NCBI RefSeq assembly: GCF_011300455.1
Contig: NZ_CP049869.1
Span: 1,887,501-1,951,500 of the forward strand
DNA length: 64,000 bases
Direction of reading: 5' to 3'
Source: Sphingomonas piscis
GTDB lineage: Bacteria > Pseudomonadota > Alphaproteobacteria > Sphingomonadales > Sphingomonadaceae
Part shown: positions 38,319 through 49,046 of the stretch, in pieces
How the letters are laid out: each line of letters opens with the position of its first letter
Position numbering within the stretch: position 1 is the first letter of the stretch
Notes under the pieces: generated by a model
What the model saw: the letters and a program-made list of their open reading frames with translations, nothing else
Databases searched by the model: none
What the model was told of the DNA's origin: nothing
Translations under genes and position numbers: made by a program

Positions 38319-38837
38319 CAGACTTATCCTCTTCCTCACAGGAAGGCGGCTCTTGCGGGTCGCCGAAGAGGTTCGGGTCAATCGACAGCTCTGCTGAACG
38401 CTCCTGAATGTACCGTCGGAGGATGAGCGTGTCGCTGAGTGTATGGTAGCGGCGAGCAGTCTCCTCCTTCTCAGCGGCAATCCTTCGACGCCGCTGGTCG
38501 ACCATCTCAATTGCCTTGTTGTCGCCCTTTGTTGCGGCATTGTGAATCAGGCGCAGGTCTACACCCAGGCTCTTGCTGACCCTGCGCTCTTTTCCATCCT
38601 CACGAATGGTGACCGTCCGATTGAGCTCTCGCTCGAACTCCGTGTCAGCATTGCGGACGCCCTTGCCCCGGCGTCCACGCGGTCTCCCATCATCCTTTGC
38701 GAACCGCGTTGCTACCGGCGTAGATTCTTTCCGACGCCATAGCTGCCATCATACCGAGTATTGCCCTCCTTGTACGGCTTTCCATCCTTCCGACGACCCA
38801 CCCCGAAGGGAGGCTCCTGGCTATCCGAGCCGCTCAT
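38311..38837 (-). pseudogene. DUF5681 (terminase small-subunit-like) protein, split by a one-base loss
   Basis: ATG 38837 overlaps the methyltransferase stop (ATGA) and opens MSGSDSQEPPFGVGRRKDGK, reaching YDGSYGVGK before changing frame. The continuation ESTPVATRFAKDDGRPRGRR carries the GRPRG motif that defines DUF5681 proteins and runs to KSDG at 38311. The junction is at 38731-38732 (coding strand GTCGGAAAGAA). GGG instead of GG would join the halves into about 175 residues. DUF5681 proteins accompany ParB-methylases and large terminases in phage-like cassettes. The short frame starting near 38505 is only its C-terminal half. Probably intact in reality if the missing G is a sequencing error. 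Confidence 0.68.
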
Positions 38838-40150
38838 TCGCCATCTCCACGGCGGAACGCGGCGACCTCCGCTAAGGGCGTGACTCCATCAAGGAGTGGT
38901 TCGCAGCTAGTTGCTTCGCCTAATCGGCGAAGAATGACGTCACCGTAGGTTGGATCGAGCTCGACGAGCCGGGCTCGACGTCCAATCATCTCGCAGGCTA
39001 CCCCGGTTGTGCCGGAGCCAGCGAATGTGTCGAGGACAACGTCGCCACGCTTCGACACGTCTAAAATCGCGTCTCGCGTCATATATCGGCACTTGATAGT
39101 CGGGTGCTCAGACAGATCCAGCATCCGACCCTTCCGAAAAACATTCGCCGAGGGGTACCGCCAAACGTTAGTGCGGTTGCGCTTGCCTAACGCGATATTG
39201 CTGGTGTGCTTGCCATCGCTGACTTTGAAGACATAGCAAAGCTCATGAGCTGACCGATAAAATGCTCCGAGTCCCGGATTCTTGATCCATACAATTAGGT
39301 TTTTGACCTCGTGGAACACGCCTTCCGCTGCTGCGAGCAAATGGGGGGCGCCGCGCCAGTCCATGAACACGAAGGCGATCGCTCCCGGCTCGCAATGTTT
39401 AGTTATTGTCTGGAAGGCCGGGCGCAGTAGCGTTTTGCCGAACTCGGGCAGTGAAACTTCGCCCGATCCCATCACGAAATTTCCGTGCTTAATTTTGCCA
39501 TTGCCGGACACGTTGTTGGCGATCCTGTTCCCGTAGGGCGGATCAATCATCACCATATGCGCACGTTCACCCGCGAGAAGGCGTCCAACAACTTCCTGAG
39601 AACGTCCGTCCCCGATGACTAGGGCGTGCTTGCCGATCTGCCAGTGATCTCCCAACCGACATACCGGCACCCGAGAAGCCTCGGGCAAATCTACACGATC
39701 TTCGTTGCTCTCCTCTCCTGCGTCGTCAAAGTTGATGATGCCGTCGACTTCAAACATCTCGAAGCCGGTCATTTCGATATCGTAGCCGAGCTCAAGCAGG
39801 CCTGAGAGTTCTGAACGCAGCAGCGCCTTCGACCACGTCGCCGTTTCTGCAAGCTTGTTATCCGCGATGATGTAGGCTCGACGATCAGCCTCGCTCATCT
39901 GCCCAAGGCTGATAACGGGCACTTGGGTTTCGCCGTTGAGCTTGGCAGCTTCTAAGCGGCCGTGACCGCAAATGAGGTTACCCTCATCATCGATTATGAG
40001 CGGGTTCGTCCATCCGTACAGCTGTAAGCTTCGCTGAAGTTTGCGGATCTGCGCGCGTGGATGCTGACGCGCATTATTGGCGAATGGGACCACCGACTCG
40101 ATTGCGCGGTAATTTAGCGCAAGTGGCGACCGACCGCTTTTCCTGGACAT
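38834..40150 (-). CDS. ParB-domain DNA methyltransferase (phage-type)
   Basis: 438 residues. An N-terminal ParB/Srx-like domain (about residues 12-110; PFANNARQHP, LIIDDEGNLICGHGRLEAAK) is followed by an N6/N4 amino-methyltransferase domain. Catalytic motif IV is MVMIDPPYGNRI. The SAM-binding motif I, VVLDTFAGSGTTGVACEMIG, comes late, as in the beta-type order. Such ParB-methylase fusions are found next to DUF5681 and terminase genes in phages and degraded prophages. They are thought to protect or mark DNA during packaging, but no cognate restriction enzyme is present. It is the first gene of the minus-strand cassette. Specificity cannot be read from sequence. Confidence 0.9.
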   Translation of the reverse strand: MSRKSGRSPLALNYRAIESVVPFANNARQHPRAQIRKLQRSLQLYGWTNPLIIDDEGNLICGHGRLEAAKLNGETQVPVISLGQMSEADRRAYIIADNKLAETATWSKALLRSELSGLLELGYDIEMTGFEMFEVDGIINFDDAGEESNEDRVDLPEASRVPVCRLGDHWQIGKHALVIGDGRSQEVVGRLLAGERAHMVMIDPPYGNRIANNVSGNGKIKHGNFVMGSGEVSLPEFGKTLLRPAFQTITKHCEPGAIAFVFMDWRGAPHLLAAAEGVFHEVKNLIVWIKNPGLGAFYRSAHELCYVFKVSDGKHTSNIALGKRNRTNVWRYPSANVFRKGRMLDLSEHPTIKCRYMTRDAILDVSKRGDVVLDTFAGSGTTGVACEMIGRRARLVELDPTYGDVILRRLGEATSCEPLLDGVTPLAEVAAFRRGDGE

Positions 40151-40555
40151 AACTTCTCCACGTTCGACCGTTGTTCACATCGGTCGCCATGAAGGCGTCT
40201 CCGGGCTAAAAGCCTGCTGGGGGCGAGATAGCAGCGCACGCGCCTAATTGCCAGCCAGGTAGAACAAAACGTGTTTGGGAGTTGACGCTCCCAGTCAGGC
40301 GACGCGGGTTCCCACGAAGACGCTCAATGGGAACTAATCCGCCCGAAGCCCATAAATACGCCATTTTCGCGAATGCCCAAGGCTGCCGAACGGTTCATTC
40401 CGCCTGTTTTCCCACTACTTTCCCTTAAACATGGGAATATCCGAGCACTGACACCGTCGTGCGAACATCATCGGCTACTTCAATGACAATTGAAAATTAA
40501 GCTGTTTAAAGGACGAGTTCTGGCCGGCCATCTGCTCTGGATTTCGCACCGGTAA
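40151..40555. other. intergenic at the composition boundary
   Basis: About 400 bases between the phage-type cassette and the GC-rich chromosomal block. I looked for a tRNA gene or direct repeats marking an attachment site and found none. A weak inverted repeat (GTTCCC...GGGAAC) near 40308-40334 is too short to interpret. It should contain the promoter of the minus-strand cassette. Confidence 0.4.
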
Positions 40556-41941
40556 TCACTCCAGGAACACTTCCGGACCTTCGAAACGCAATCGTGTAGT
40601 CAGCAGCGCCCGAAATTCATTGTAGCCGCCGGTGCCGGGGTGAAAGGCGTGAAAGAAAAGCTGCGGCTTGCCATTGAGTCCGGGAGCGACCGACGCATGC
40701 CCCGGGGCGGTCCATTCCCGTGTCGATTGAAGCAGCGGCAGCGTCCGCTTCGTGTAGGGGCCGAGCGGATCATCGGCTACGGCGACCCCGATCCCGTAGG
40801 CGGGCGTGCCGAAGTCGTTGCCAGCGTAGAACATGTAATATCGACCGTCCTGGCGGGTCACGAAAGGCCCTTCGATGAGATGCCCCTCCCAGGAGAGGTC
40901 ATTGGTAAGTACGGTTACCGGATCGCCCACCAATGACTCCCCGTCGTCACTGAGCCGCTGCCCGTGCACCGGCGTCGTCATTGCATCGAGGATCGCTCCG
41001 GCAATTCCAGTGTCGCGCAGGACCTGTTGCACGCGTTCCCAATTGTCGAGAGCGGCGTCGATCAGGGTTCCGACGAGAAAAAAGCGTTCCATCGGCTTGC
41101 GGCCGGCTGCCCAGGGCGCAACGGCTGAGACGAAGGCGGCAGTACGGCGATCTTCTTCCCGGTCGAAGAGTTGATCGATCAGCTCCGGTCGCTCGCACAG
41201 AAGCGCGGCGAGGGGCAGAGGCCAGACGCCGTTGCGGTCGTCCTTCCAGAAGATGAAGAGCGACCCATCCTCATCTTTGAAGATGTGGGAGTCGATGACG
41301 CCGCCAGTCATCACCAGCTGCTCGCCGCCCTTGGCCGCAACGCCGGTGTCGACAGGCTCGCCGATGATCAGAGGTCGCCCGTTGTCCGTCCAGGGCCCTG
41401 CCGGATGCGGCGCCCTCGCGAGCCCGATCGCCAGCGCGTTGTTGGTGCGCCGCGCGGTATAGCAAAGCCAATATTCGGCCCTGACCTGGACCATTTCCGG
41501 CGCCCAGAAGTCGGACGTGCCCTTGCCGCGGGCGGCCCACGCCGGCTGCGTCCCTTCCGGGAATACGAAGCCTTGCGGCTCCCAATGGAGCAGGTCATCC
41601 GAATGGAGGATGGGAAAAGAGTCCGGTGCATCGTTGGACGTCGCGACGAGCCAGTAGCCGTCGTCCGTTTTCAGCACCGCCGGATCGCCGTAGCCGCACA
41701 GGATCTGCGGATGCGCATTCTCCGTCAGCAATGGCTGCCAGAGAACCGCGCTTGGCGGATGCTCGAACGTCCGGTGAAGATGGGGCAGGCGGGTTCCGAA
41801 ATCCGCGGCAAGCGCCGCGAAGAAGTCGACGTAATGCTGATATTCCGAACCCGGCAGATCATAGGCCTTGGTCAAGCCGTCTGCCCGCACCGTCAGCCGC
41901 GACCCTTCGCCTTGCTCAACCGCCTCAATCTCGAACTGCAT
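40556..41941 (-). CDS. glycoside hydrolase family 43 protein
   Basis: About 461 residues with a five-bladed propeller layout. The three GH43 acidic positions are visible: [15 protein letters not shown] (general base Asp), [15 protein letters not shown] (pKa-modulating Asp) and [17 protein letters not shown] (general acid Glu). No signal peptide is visible, so it is probably cytoplasmic or exported by another route. The likely substrates are alpha-L-arabinosides or beta-xylosides; the subfamily cannot be fixed. The frame runs to 42013, but the ATG at 41941 has GGAGG eight bases upstream and begins a natural N-terminus ([20 protein letters not shown]). It is divergent from the TonB-like gene at 42032. 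Confidence 0.85.
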   Translation of the reverse strand: MQFEIEAVEQGEGSRLTVRADGLTKAYDLPGSEYQHYVDFFAALAADFGTRLPHLHRTFEHPPSAVLWQPLLTENAHPQILCGYGDPAVLKTDDGYWLVATSNDAPDSFPILHSDDLLHWEPQGFVFPEGTQPAWAARGKGTSDFWAPEMVQVRAEYWLCYTARRTNNALAIGLARAPHPAGPWTDNGRPLIIGEPVDTGVAAKGGEQLVMTGGVIDSHIFKDEDGSLFIFWKDDRNGVWPLPLAALLCERPELIDQLFDREEDRRTAAFVSAVAPWAAGRKPMERFFLVGTLIDAALDNWERVQQVLRDTGIAGAILDAMTTPVHGQRLSDDGESLVGDPVTVLTNDLSWEGHLIEGPFVTRQDGRYYMFYAGNDFGTPAYGIGVAVADDPLGPYTKRTLPLLQSTREWTAPGHASVAPGLNGKPQLFFHAFHPGTGGYNEFRALLTTRLRFEGPEVFLE

Positions 41942-42031
41942 GCACCGTGCCTCCGCTGCCGCGCCAACGCAGCCGCCGCGGTCGGGATGCATGAAGCAAC
42001 CGCCGCGCGCCATCTAGCGTTGATTTTGGCG

Positions 42032-42781
42032 ATGTACCGGTCGGACCTCGACACCCGCCATAAGGGCGGCGCGATCGTCGGCGTGGTGGCGATCCACGCC
42101 GCGTTGGCGCTCGCCCTGCTGCATCTGTCGGGGACAGTCGACCTCACGGATGTGCAGGAGGGCCTCAGCGTCTTCGACGTCACCGAGGTGACTTCGCCTC
42201 CGCAGGAGGTTCCGCCTCCGCCGCCGCAGAAGGCCGCCGAACAGCAGAAGGCGGAGAAGCCCGCGGGCGGTTCGGAACCGAACATCAAGAGCGAAGCGAC
42301 TCCGATCGTCGCGCCCAAACCTCCAGTCCAACTTCCGGTGCCTTCGCCCGTTGCGACGACGGAGACGCCGCGGGAGGGCGTCGCCCCGACCCAAGGCGCC
42401 GCGCCAATCCCCGGGCCGGGCACGGGTTCTGGCGGCAGCGGAACCGGCAGCGGCGGCGGAGCGGGCGCAGGCCGCGGCGGCGGGGGAGAAGGCTTTGCCG
42501 TGGTCCGCACGCGCCTTGCCACCCGGCCGCTCCGAGGCCGCGACTTTCCGCCGGCACTGCTTGATGCTTGGCCGCCGGGCGCGCGCGTCTTGATGCGCAT
42601 GCGGATCGACGCCAACGGCGTTCCGATCCAGTGCATCGTCGATTTCGGCACCGGCAATGCCGCCATCGATGCGCAGATCTGCGCCATCGCCAAGCAGCGG
42701 CTTCGCTACCGCCCCGCGCTCAATCGCAAGCGGCAGCGGGTTGCGGATTGGGCGGCTTATGGGCAGGAGCCTCCGCACTAA
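42032..42781 (+). CDS. TonB-family energy transducer
   Basis: About 249 residues. An N-terminal transmembrane anchor (GAIVGVVAIHAALALALLHL) is followed by a Pro/Glu/Lys-rich spacer (PPQEVPPPPPQKAAEQQKAE) and a Gly/Ser-rich hinge. The C-terminal TonB-like domain is FPPALLDAWPPGARVLMRMR, DANGVPIQCIVDFGTGNAAI and AICAIAKQRLRYRPALNR. TonB proteins couple the proton motive force to outer-membrane receptors. The long frame from 41171 includes codons antisense to the GH43 gene, so its first about 287 codons are not real. The pgl gene starts 24 bases after its stop. No ExoB/ExbD genes adjoin it. Confidence 0.83.
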   Translation: MYRSDLDTRHKGGAIVGVVAIHAALALALLHLSGTVDLTDVQEGLSVFDVTEVTSPPQEVPPPPPQKAAEQQKAEKPAGGSEPNIKSEATPIVAPKPPVQLPVPSPVATTETPREGVAPTQGAAPIPGPGTGSGGSGTGSGGGAGAGRGGGGEGFAVVRTRLATRPLRGRDFPPALLDAWPPGARVLMRMRIDANGVPIQCIVDFGTGNAAIDAQICAIAKQRLRYRPALNRKRQRVADWAAYGQEPPH

Positions 42782-42805
42782 GTGATTTCTCGAAAGTGCG
42801 TGCAG

Positions 42806-43507
42806 ATGATCGAAGCGGAATGGTGGGACTATGACAGCGTCGACGAGCTCGCCGATGCGGTCGCTGGCGATGTCGGCTTCATCATCGAGAGCGCACTGGA
42901 TGCCCGCGACTCCGCGTTGATCGCGGTGCCGGGCGGCAGCACGCCGGTGCCGATCTTCGCCAACTTGACCAAGGCCAAGATGAACTGGCGCAAGGTGACG
43001 GTGGTGCCGACCGACGATCGGTTGGTCCCAGTTGAGAACGACCTCAGCAACGCCAAGCTGCTGGCCCGATCCTTCCTTCCGAGCGGTGCCCGGGTCATTC
43101 CGATCGCAACGTCGATCGATGACTATAAGCTGGCAGGCAATTCAGCCGACGCTCGGCTCCAGGATCTGCCCTGGCCGCCAGACCTCGTCTGGCTTGGCAT
43201 GGGCAAGGATGGCCACACCGCGTCGATCTTCGCCGGACCCGACCTTCAGGATGCGCTCGACGCACCCAAGGCGCGCCGGGCGGTTGGCGTCATGCCCGAC
43301 CCGCTGCCGCCGGAGGCACCGGTGGCCCGCGTGACCCTGACCCGCGCCGCCATCCTGTCGGCCCGCACGATCCTCGTCACCATTACCGGTCAGGACAAGC
43401 GCGACCTGCTGGAACAGGCGATCGCTGACGGACATAGCTCCAAACTTCCGATCGGCCGGGTCCTTGCAGAAGCCGAACAGCCGATCGATATCCATTGGTG
43501 TCCCTGA
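42806..43507 (+). CDS. pgl: 6-phosphogluconolactonase
   Basis: About 233 residues of the glucosamine-6-phosphate isomerase/6PGL fold. Motifs are [17 protein letters not shown] near the N-terminus, [10 protein letters not shown] and [20 protein letters not shown] with the catalytic-region His, and a C-terminal basic/aromatic end. It hydrolyses 6-phosphogluconolactone to 6-phosphogluconate, the substrate of the Edd enzyme encoded next. ATG 42806 is preferred to the GTG at 42782. The edd start lies eight bases after the stop, so the pair is co-transcribed. The usual upstream partner zwf is absent; the preceding gene is TonB-like. Confidence 0.93.
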   Translation: MIEAEWWDYDSVDELADAVAGDVGFIIESALDARDSALIAVPGGSTPVPIFANLTKAKMNWRKVTVVPTDDRLVPVENDLSNAKLLARSFLPSGARVIPIATSIDDYKLAGNSADARLQDLPWPPDLVWLGMGKDGHTASIFAGPDLQDALDAPKARRAVGVMPDPLPPEAPVARVTLTRAAILSARTILVTITGQDKRDLLEQAIADGHSSKLPIGRVLAEAEQPIDIHWCP

Positions 43508-43514
43508 GAACCAA

Positions 43515-45329
43515 ATGACAAATCTGAACAGCATCGTCGGCCGGGTCACCGACCGCATCATCGAGCGCTCGCGTTCCACGCGCAGCCGCTATCTCGATCT
43601 GATCCGTAACCAGAAGGAGCAGGGCATCAATCGCCCGCGCCTAGCGTGCGGCAATCTCGCGCATGGCTTCGCTGGCGCCGGCGAGGACCAGGGCGCCATC
43701 CGCGCCATGGCGGGGCCAAATATCGGCATTGTTACCGCCTACAACGACATGCTGTCGGCCCACGCGCCTTATTACCGCTACCCCGAGCAGATGAAGATCT
43801 TCGCGCGCGAGGTCGGCGCCACTGCGCAGGTCGCGAGCGGTGTCCCTGCGATGTGCGACGGGGTGACGCAGGGCCTTCCGGGCATGGACCTGTCGCTGTT
43901 CAGCCGCGACACGATCGCGATGAGCACGGCGGTCGCGCTCAGCCACGGCATGTTCGATGCGGTCGCCCTGCTCGGCATCTGCGACAAGATCGTCCCCGGC
44001 CTGCTGATCGGCACCCTTCGCTTCGGCCACCTGCCGACCCTGTTGATCCCCGGCGGCCCGATGACCTCTGGCCTCCCTAACAAGGAAAAGGTCCGCGTCC
44101 GCCAGCTCTACGCCGAGGGCAAGGTTGGGAAGGCCGAGCTTTTGGAGGCGGAGGCAAAGTCCTACCACGGGCAGGGCACCTGCACGTTCTACGGCACCGC
44201 CAACAGCAACCAGATGATGATGGAGCTGATGGGCCTTCACGTGCCCAACGCCGCCTTCGTCAATCCGGGCACGCCGCTGCGCCAGGCGCTGACCCGCGCC
44301 GCCGTCCACCGGCTTGCCGAGCTTGGCCGCGACAAGGCCCGGCCGCTGGGCGAGGTCGTGGACGAGAAGGGCATCGTCAACGCATTGGTCGGCCTGCTCG
44401 CAACCGGCGGCTCGACCAATCACGCCATCCACCTGCCGGCGATCGCGCGGGCGGCGGGGATCATCATCGACTGGCAGGACTTCGACGAGCTGTCGGCGGC
44501 GGTGCCGCTGATCGCCCGCGTCTATCCCAACGGCGCCAAGGACGTGAACGACTTCCACCATGCCGGCGGCATGGCGTTCGTCACCAGCGCGCTGGCAGCG
44601 GAAGGGCTGATCCACGTCGATACGCTCACCGCCGGGGCCGACGAACTGGAGGCGTGGAAGTCGACCCCGACCTATGAAGGTGATCAGCTGACCTGGCGCC
44701 CGGTGCCGGAAAGCCTCGACCCCGACATGCTGCGCCCGGTCAGCGACCCGTTCCTGCCCGACGGCGGCATGCGCCTTGTGCAGGGCAACCTCGGCCGCGC
44801 GACCTTCAAGACCAGCGCCGTCGACCAGGAGCGCTGGACGATCGAAGCGCCCGTGCGCTGCTTCTCCGACCAGCAGGAAGTGCTCGACGCCTTCAAGGCC
44901 GGCGAACTCGACCGCGACGTGATCGTCGTCATGCGCTTCCAGGGCCCCCGCGCTAATGGCATGCCGGAACTGCACAAGCTCACGCCAGCATTGGGTGTCC
45001 TCCAGGACCGCGGCCACAAGGTCGCGCTGGTCACCGACGGCCGCATGTCGGGCGCCAGCGGCAAGGTCCCCGCCGCCATCCACTGCTCCCCCGAAGCGCT
45101 TCCCGACGGCCCGCTCGCCCGGCTTCAGGATGGCGACGTAGTCCGACTCTCCGCGCACAGCGGCGAGCTCAACGTCCTGAACGTCGACCTCGCCACCCGC
45201 CAGCCGGCCCAACGCCCCGCACCCCCGCTCGGCACCGGCCGCGAACTCTTCGCCCTCATGCGCAACTTCGCCGACGACGCCGAGCGTGGCGCCTCGGCGA
45301 TGCTCGCGCAGATGGATGCGGAGATTTAG
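43515..45329 (+). CDS. edd: phosphogluconate dehydratase
   Basis: About 604 residues, full length. It converts 6-phosphogluconate to 2-keto-3-deoxy-6-phosphogluconate in the Entner-Doudoroff pathway, using a [4Fe-4S] cluster. The IlvD/Edd signatures are present: [50 protein letters not shown] and [23 protein letters not shown] 43515 follows the pgl stop closely and is preferred to the frame opening at 43464. Many sphingomonads lack a complete Embden-Meyerhof route and rely on this pathway. A long antisense frame (43641-45362) is a codon-usage shadow. Confidence 0.96.
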   Translation: MTNLNSIVGRVTDRIIERSRSTRSRYLDLIRNQKEQGINRPRLACGNLAHGFAGAGEDQGAIRAMAGPNIGIVTAYNDMLSAHAPYYRYPEQMKIFAREVGATAQVASGVPAMCDGVTQGLPGMDLSLFSRDTIAMSTAVALSHGMFDAVALLGICDKIVPGLLIGTLRFGHLPTLLIPGGPMTSGLPNKEKVRVRQLYAEGKVGKAELLEAEAKSYHGQGTCTFYGTANSNQMMMELMGLHVPNAAFVNPGTPLRQALTRAAVHRLAELGRDKARPLGEVVDEKGIVNALVGLLATGGSTNHAIHLPAIARAAGIIIDWQDFDELSAAVPLIARVYPNGAKDVNDFHHAGGMAFVTSALAAEGLIHVDTLTAGADELEAWKSTPTYEGDQLTWRPVPESLDPDMLRPVSDPFLPDGGMRLVQGNLGRATFKTSAVDQERWTIEAPVRCFSDQQEVLDAFKAGELDRDVIVVMRFQGPRANGMPELHKLTPALGVLQDRGHKVALVTDGRMSGASGKVPAAIHCSPEALPDGPLARLQDGDVVRLSAHSGELNVLNVDLATRQPAQRPAPPLGTGRELFALMRNFADDAERGASAMLAQMDAEI

Positions 45330-45437
45330 AAGCGGTTGGCTCGCTACTTGGGGGTCACACATCGTCGTTTCGCGATCCTCACCTGACGCTCAGCAAATGC
45401 TCATGACGACGACGGCGATCGGGGGCAGTCAGCACGA

Positions 45438-45803
45438 ATGGAATACGACGATGTGGAATCGAGCGCTCGAACGCGTTGGAAAGACAAGCCGCTGCTGCTT
45501 GCTGTCCTCCTGCTCCTGTTGTTGGCAAGCCCTTTAGGCGCTCCGCTTGTGGGTATGAGTATCATATCTGGATGCGATATCCCCTGGGAGGGTTCCTACC
45601 AGTGCGCTGTGCCTCAGCGGCTGCAAGACTACTTCATCGGCTTGATGATGCTGTCGTTTCTCTCGATCGGGCTCGGAGTCGGCCTGCTTTGGCTGGGTCT
45701 TGCCGTGGGTCTAACGGCATACGTCGGCTATCTCTTGGTAGTCGGCGTTTGGAACACTTTCGCCGGGCGCTTCGCTACGGGTTTGGTTTCTCAGGACGTG
45801 TAG
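45438..45803 (+). CDS. small membrane protein, unknown function
   Basis: 121 residues with three predicted hydrophobic segments: PLLLAVLLLLLLASPLG, LMMLSFLSIGLGVGLLWLGL and the following AVGLTAYVGYLLVVGVW. Between the first two lies a short loop with two Cys (GCDIPWEGSYQC). The N-terminus is charged (MEYDDVESSARTRWKDK). It lies about 110 bases after edd and ends just before the convergent pip gene. I do not recognise a family. The codon pattern and the clear membrane topology support it as real. Confidence 0.65.
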   Translation: MEYDDVESSARTRWKDKPLLLAVLLLLLLASPLGAPLVGMSIISGCDIPWEGSYQCAVPQRLQDYFIGLMMLSFLSIGLGVGLLWLGLAVGLTAYVGYLLVVGVWNTFAGRFATGLVSQDV

Positions 45804-45806
45804 TGC

Positions 45807-48126
<2,320 letters not shown>

Positions 48127-48196
48127 GGCTGCGCGCCCCTAAACCCGAGCAAGCCTTCGCGCCAGCACTTCCGCTTTATCGGCCGATCAGCCGCGC

Positions 48197-48945
48197 TTAT
48201 CGCGGCGCCTTCCAGTCACCCGCCACGGTCATCCATGCCGCAACGGCTGCCAGCGCGGCGGTCTCCGCCCGGAGGATGCGCGGCCCGAGCGAGATCGCCA
48301 CCGCGCCTTCCGCCGCCTGCACCCGCGCCCGCTCGGCGTCCGTGAAGCCGCCTTCCGGCCCCGTCAGAATGATTGCCGGACCGGGCGTGAAGGCCGTCGC
48401 CGCCGCTGCGCCACCGGTCTCATCGGCGAAATAGAGCCGGCGGCCGTCGCCTTGCCGGTCCAGCAGCTTTGGCAATGTGATAGGCTCCGAAATCTCCGGC
48501 AGCACGGTTCGGCCGCACTGCTCCGCCGCCTCGGCCGCGATCGTCTCGAGCCGCTCGAGCTTTACCCGCTCCACGATCGTTCGCTCGGTGATCACCGGGA
48601 TCAGCCGCGCCACGCCAAGCTCCGTCGCTTTCTCGACCAGCCAGTCGACCTGCGCGCGTTTGACCGGAGCGAAGGCAAGCCACAGGTCGGGGATGGTCTC
48701 CGCCGGGCGGGTCATCCGCTCCACTGTCAGCGTCATGCGCTTCCTGCCCGCCTCGGCGATGCGCGCCAGCCACTCCCCGAGCGGCCGTCGAACAGCAGCA
48801 CCTCACCGCCTTCGGTCAAGCGCAGCACGTTGCCGAGGTAATTGGCCTGGCCGGCATGCAGCTCCACCTGCGCGTGCGGCGCCAGGGAAGACTGCACGTA
48901 CAGGCGCGGCAGGCTCTTGGGCGGCCAGGCGGGTGTTGCAATCAT
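48197..48945 (-). pseudogene. rsmE: 16S rRNA (uracil-1498-N3)-methyltransferase, split by a one-base loss
   Basis: RsmE N3-methylates U1498 of 16S rRNA. The N-terminal barrel part is ARP-free but recognisable: LPRLYVQSSLAPHAQVELHA, GQANYLGNVLRL, LLFDGRSG. The SPOUT C-terminal part is in the other frame: KATELGVARLIPVITERTIV, AAEQCGRTVLPEI, ILTGPEGGFTDAERARV and SLGPRILRAETAALAAVAAW. One added G in TCGGGGAGTGG at about 48778 joins them as DGRSGEWLARIAEAG, giving 249 residues, the normal RsmE length. The pattern is the same as in gshA, so a sequencing error is the favoured reading. It is divergent from the histidine kinase gene. Confidence 0.88.
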
Positions 48946-49046
48946 CCTCGCGCGATACCGCCCGCGCCGCTTACCCGCCAGCCTGCGGCGGCGACGCGGT
49001 TTCCGGCCCCGTTGCGCTTTACCGACAAACCGCTAGGGCAGGGGTC

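Noticed and set aside
40151..40555. tRNA-borne attachment site at the composition boundary
   Set aside because: No tRNA-like cloverleaf or flanking direct repeat could be found.
41171..42031. Long N-terminal extension of the TonB-like protein
   Set aside because: It is antisense to the GH43 gene, and the TonB anchor begins right after ATG 42032.
43641..45362. A 573-codon frame antisense to edd
   Set aside because: It is a codon-usage shadow in GC-rich DNA. edd on the plus strand has all catalytic motifs.
48477..49046. N-terminal extension of the histidine kinase frame
   Set aside because: These codons are antisense to rsmE and have no domain. The GTG at 49047 gives a natural start.
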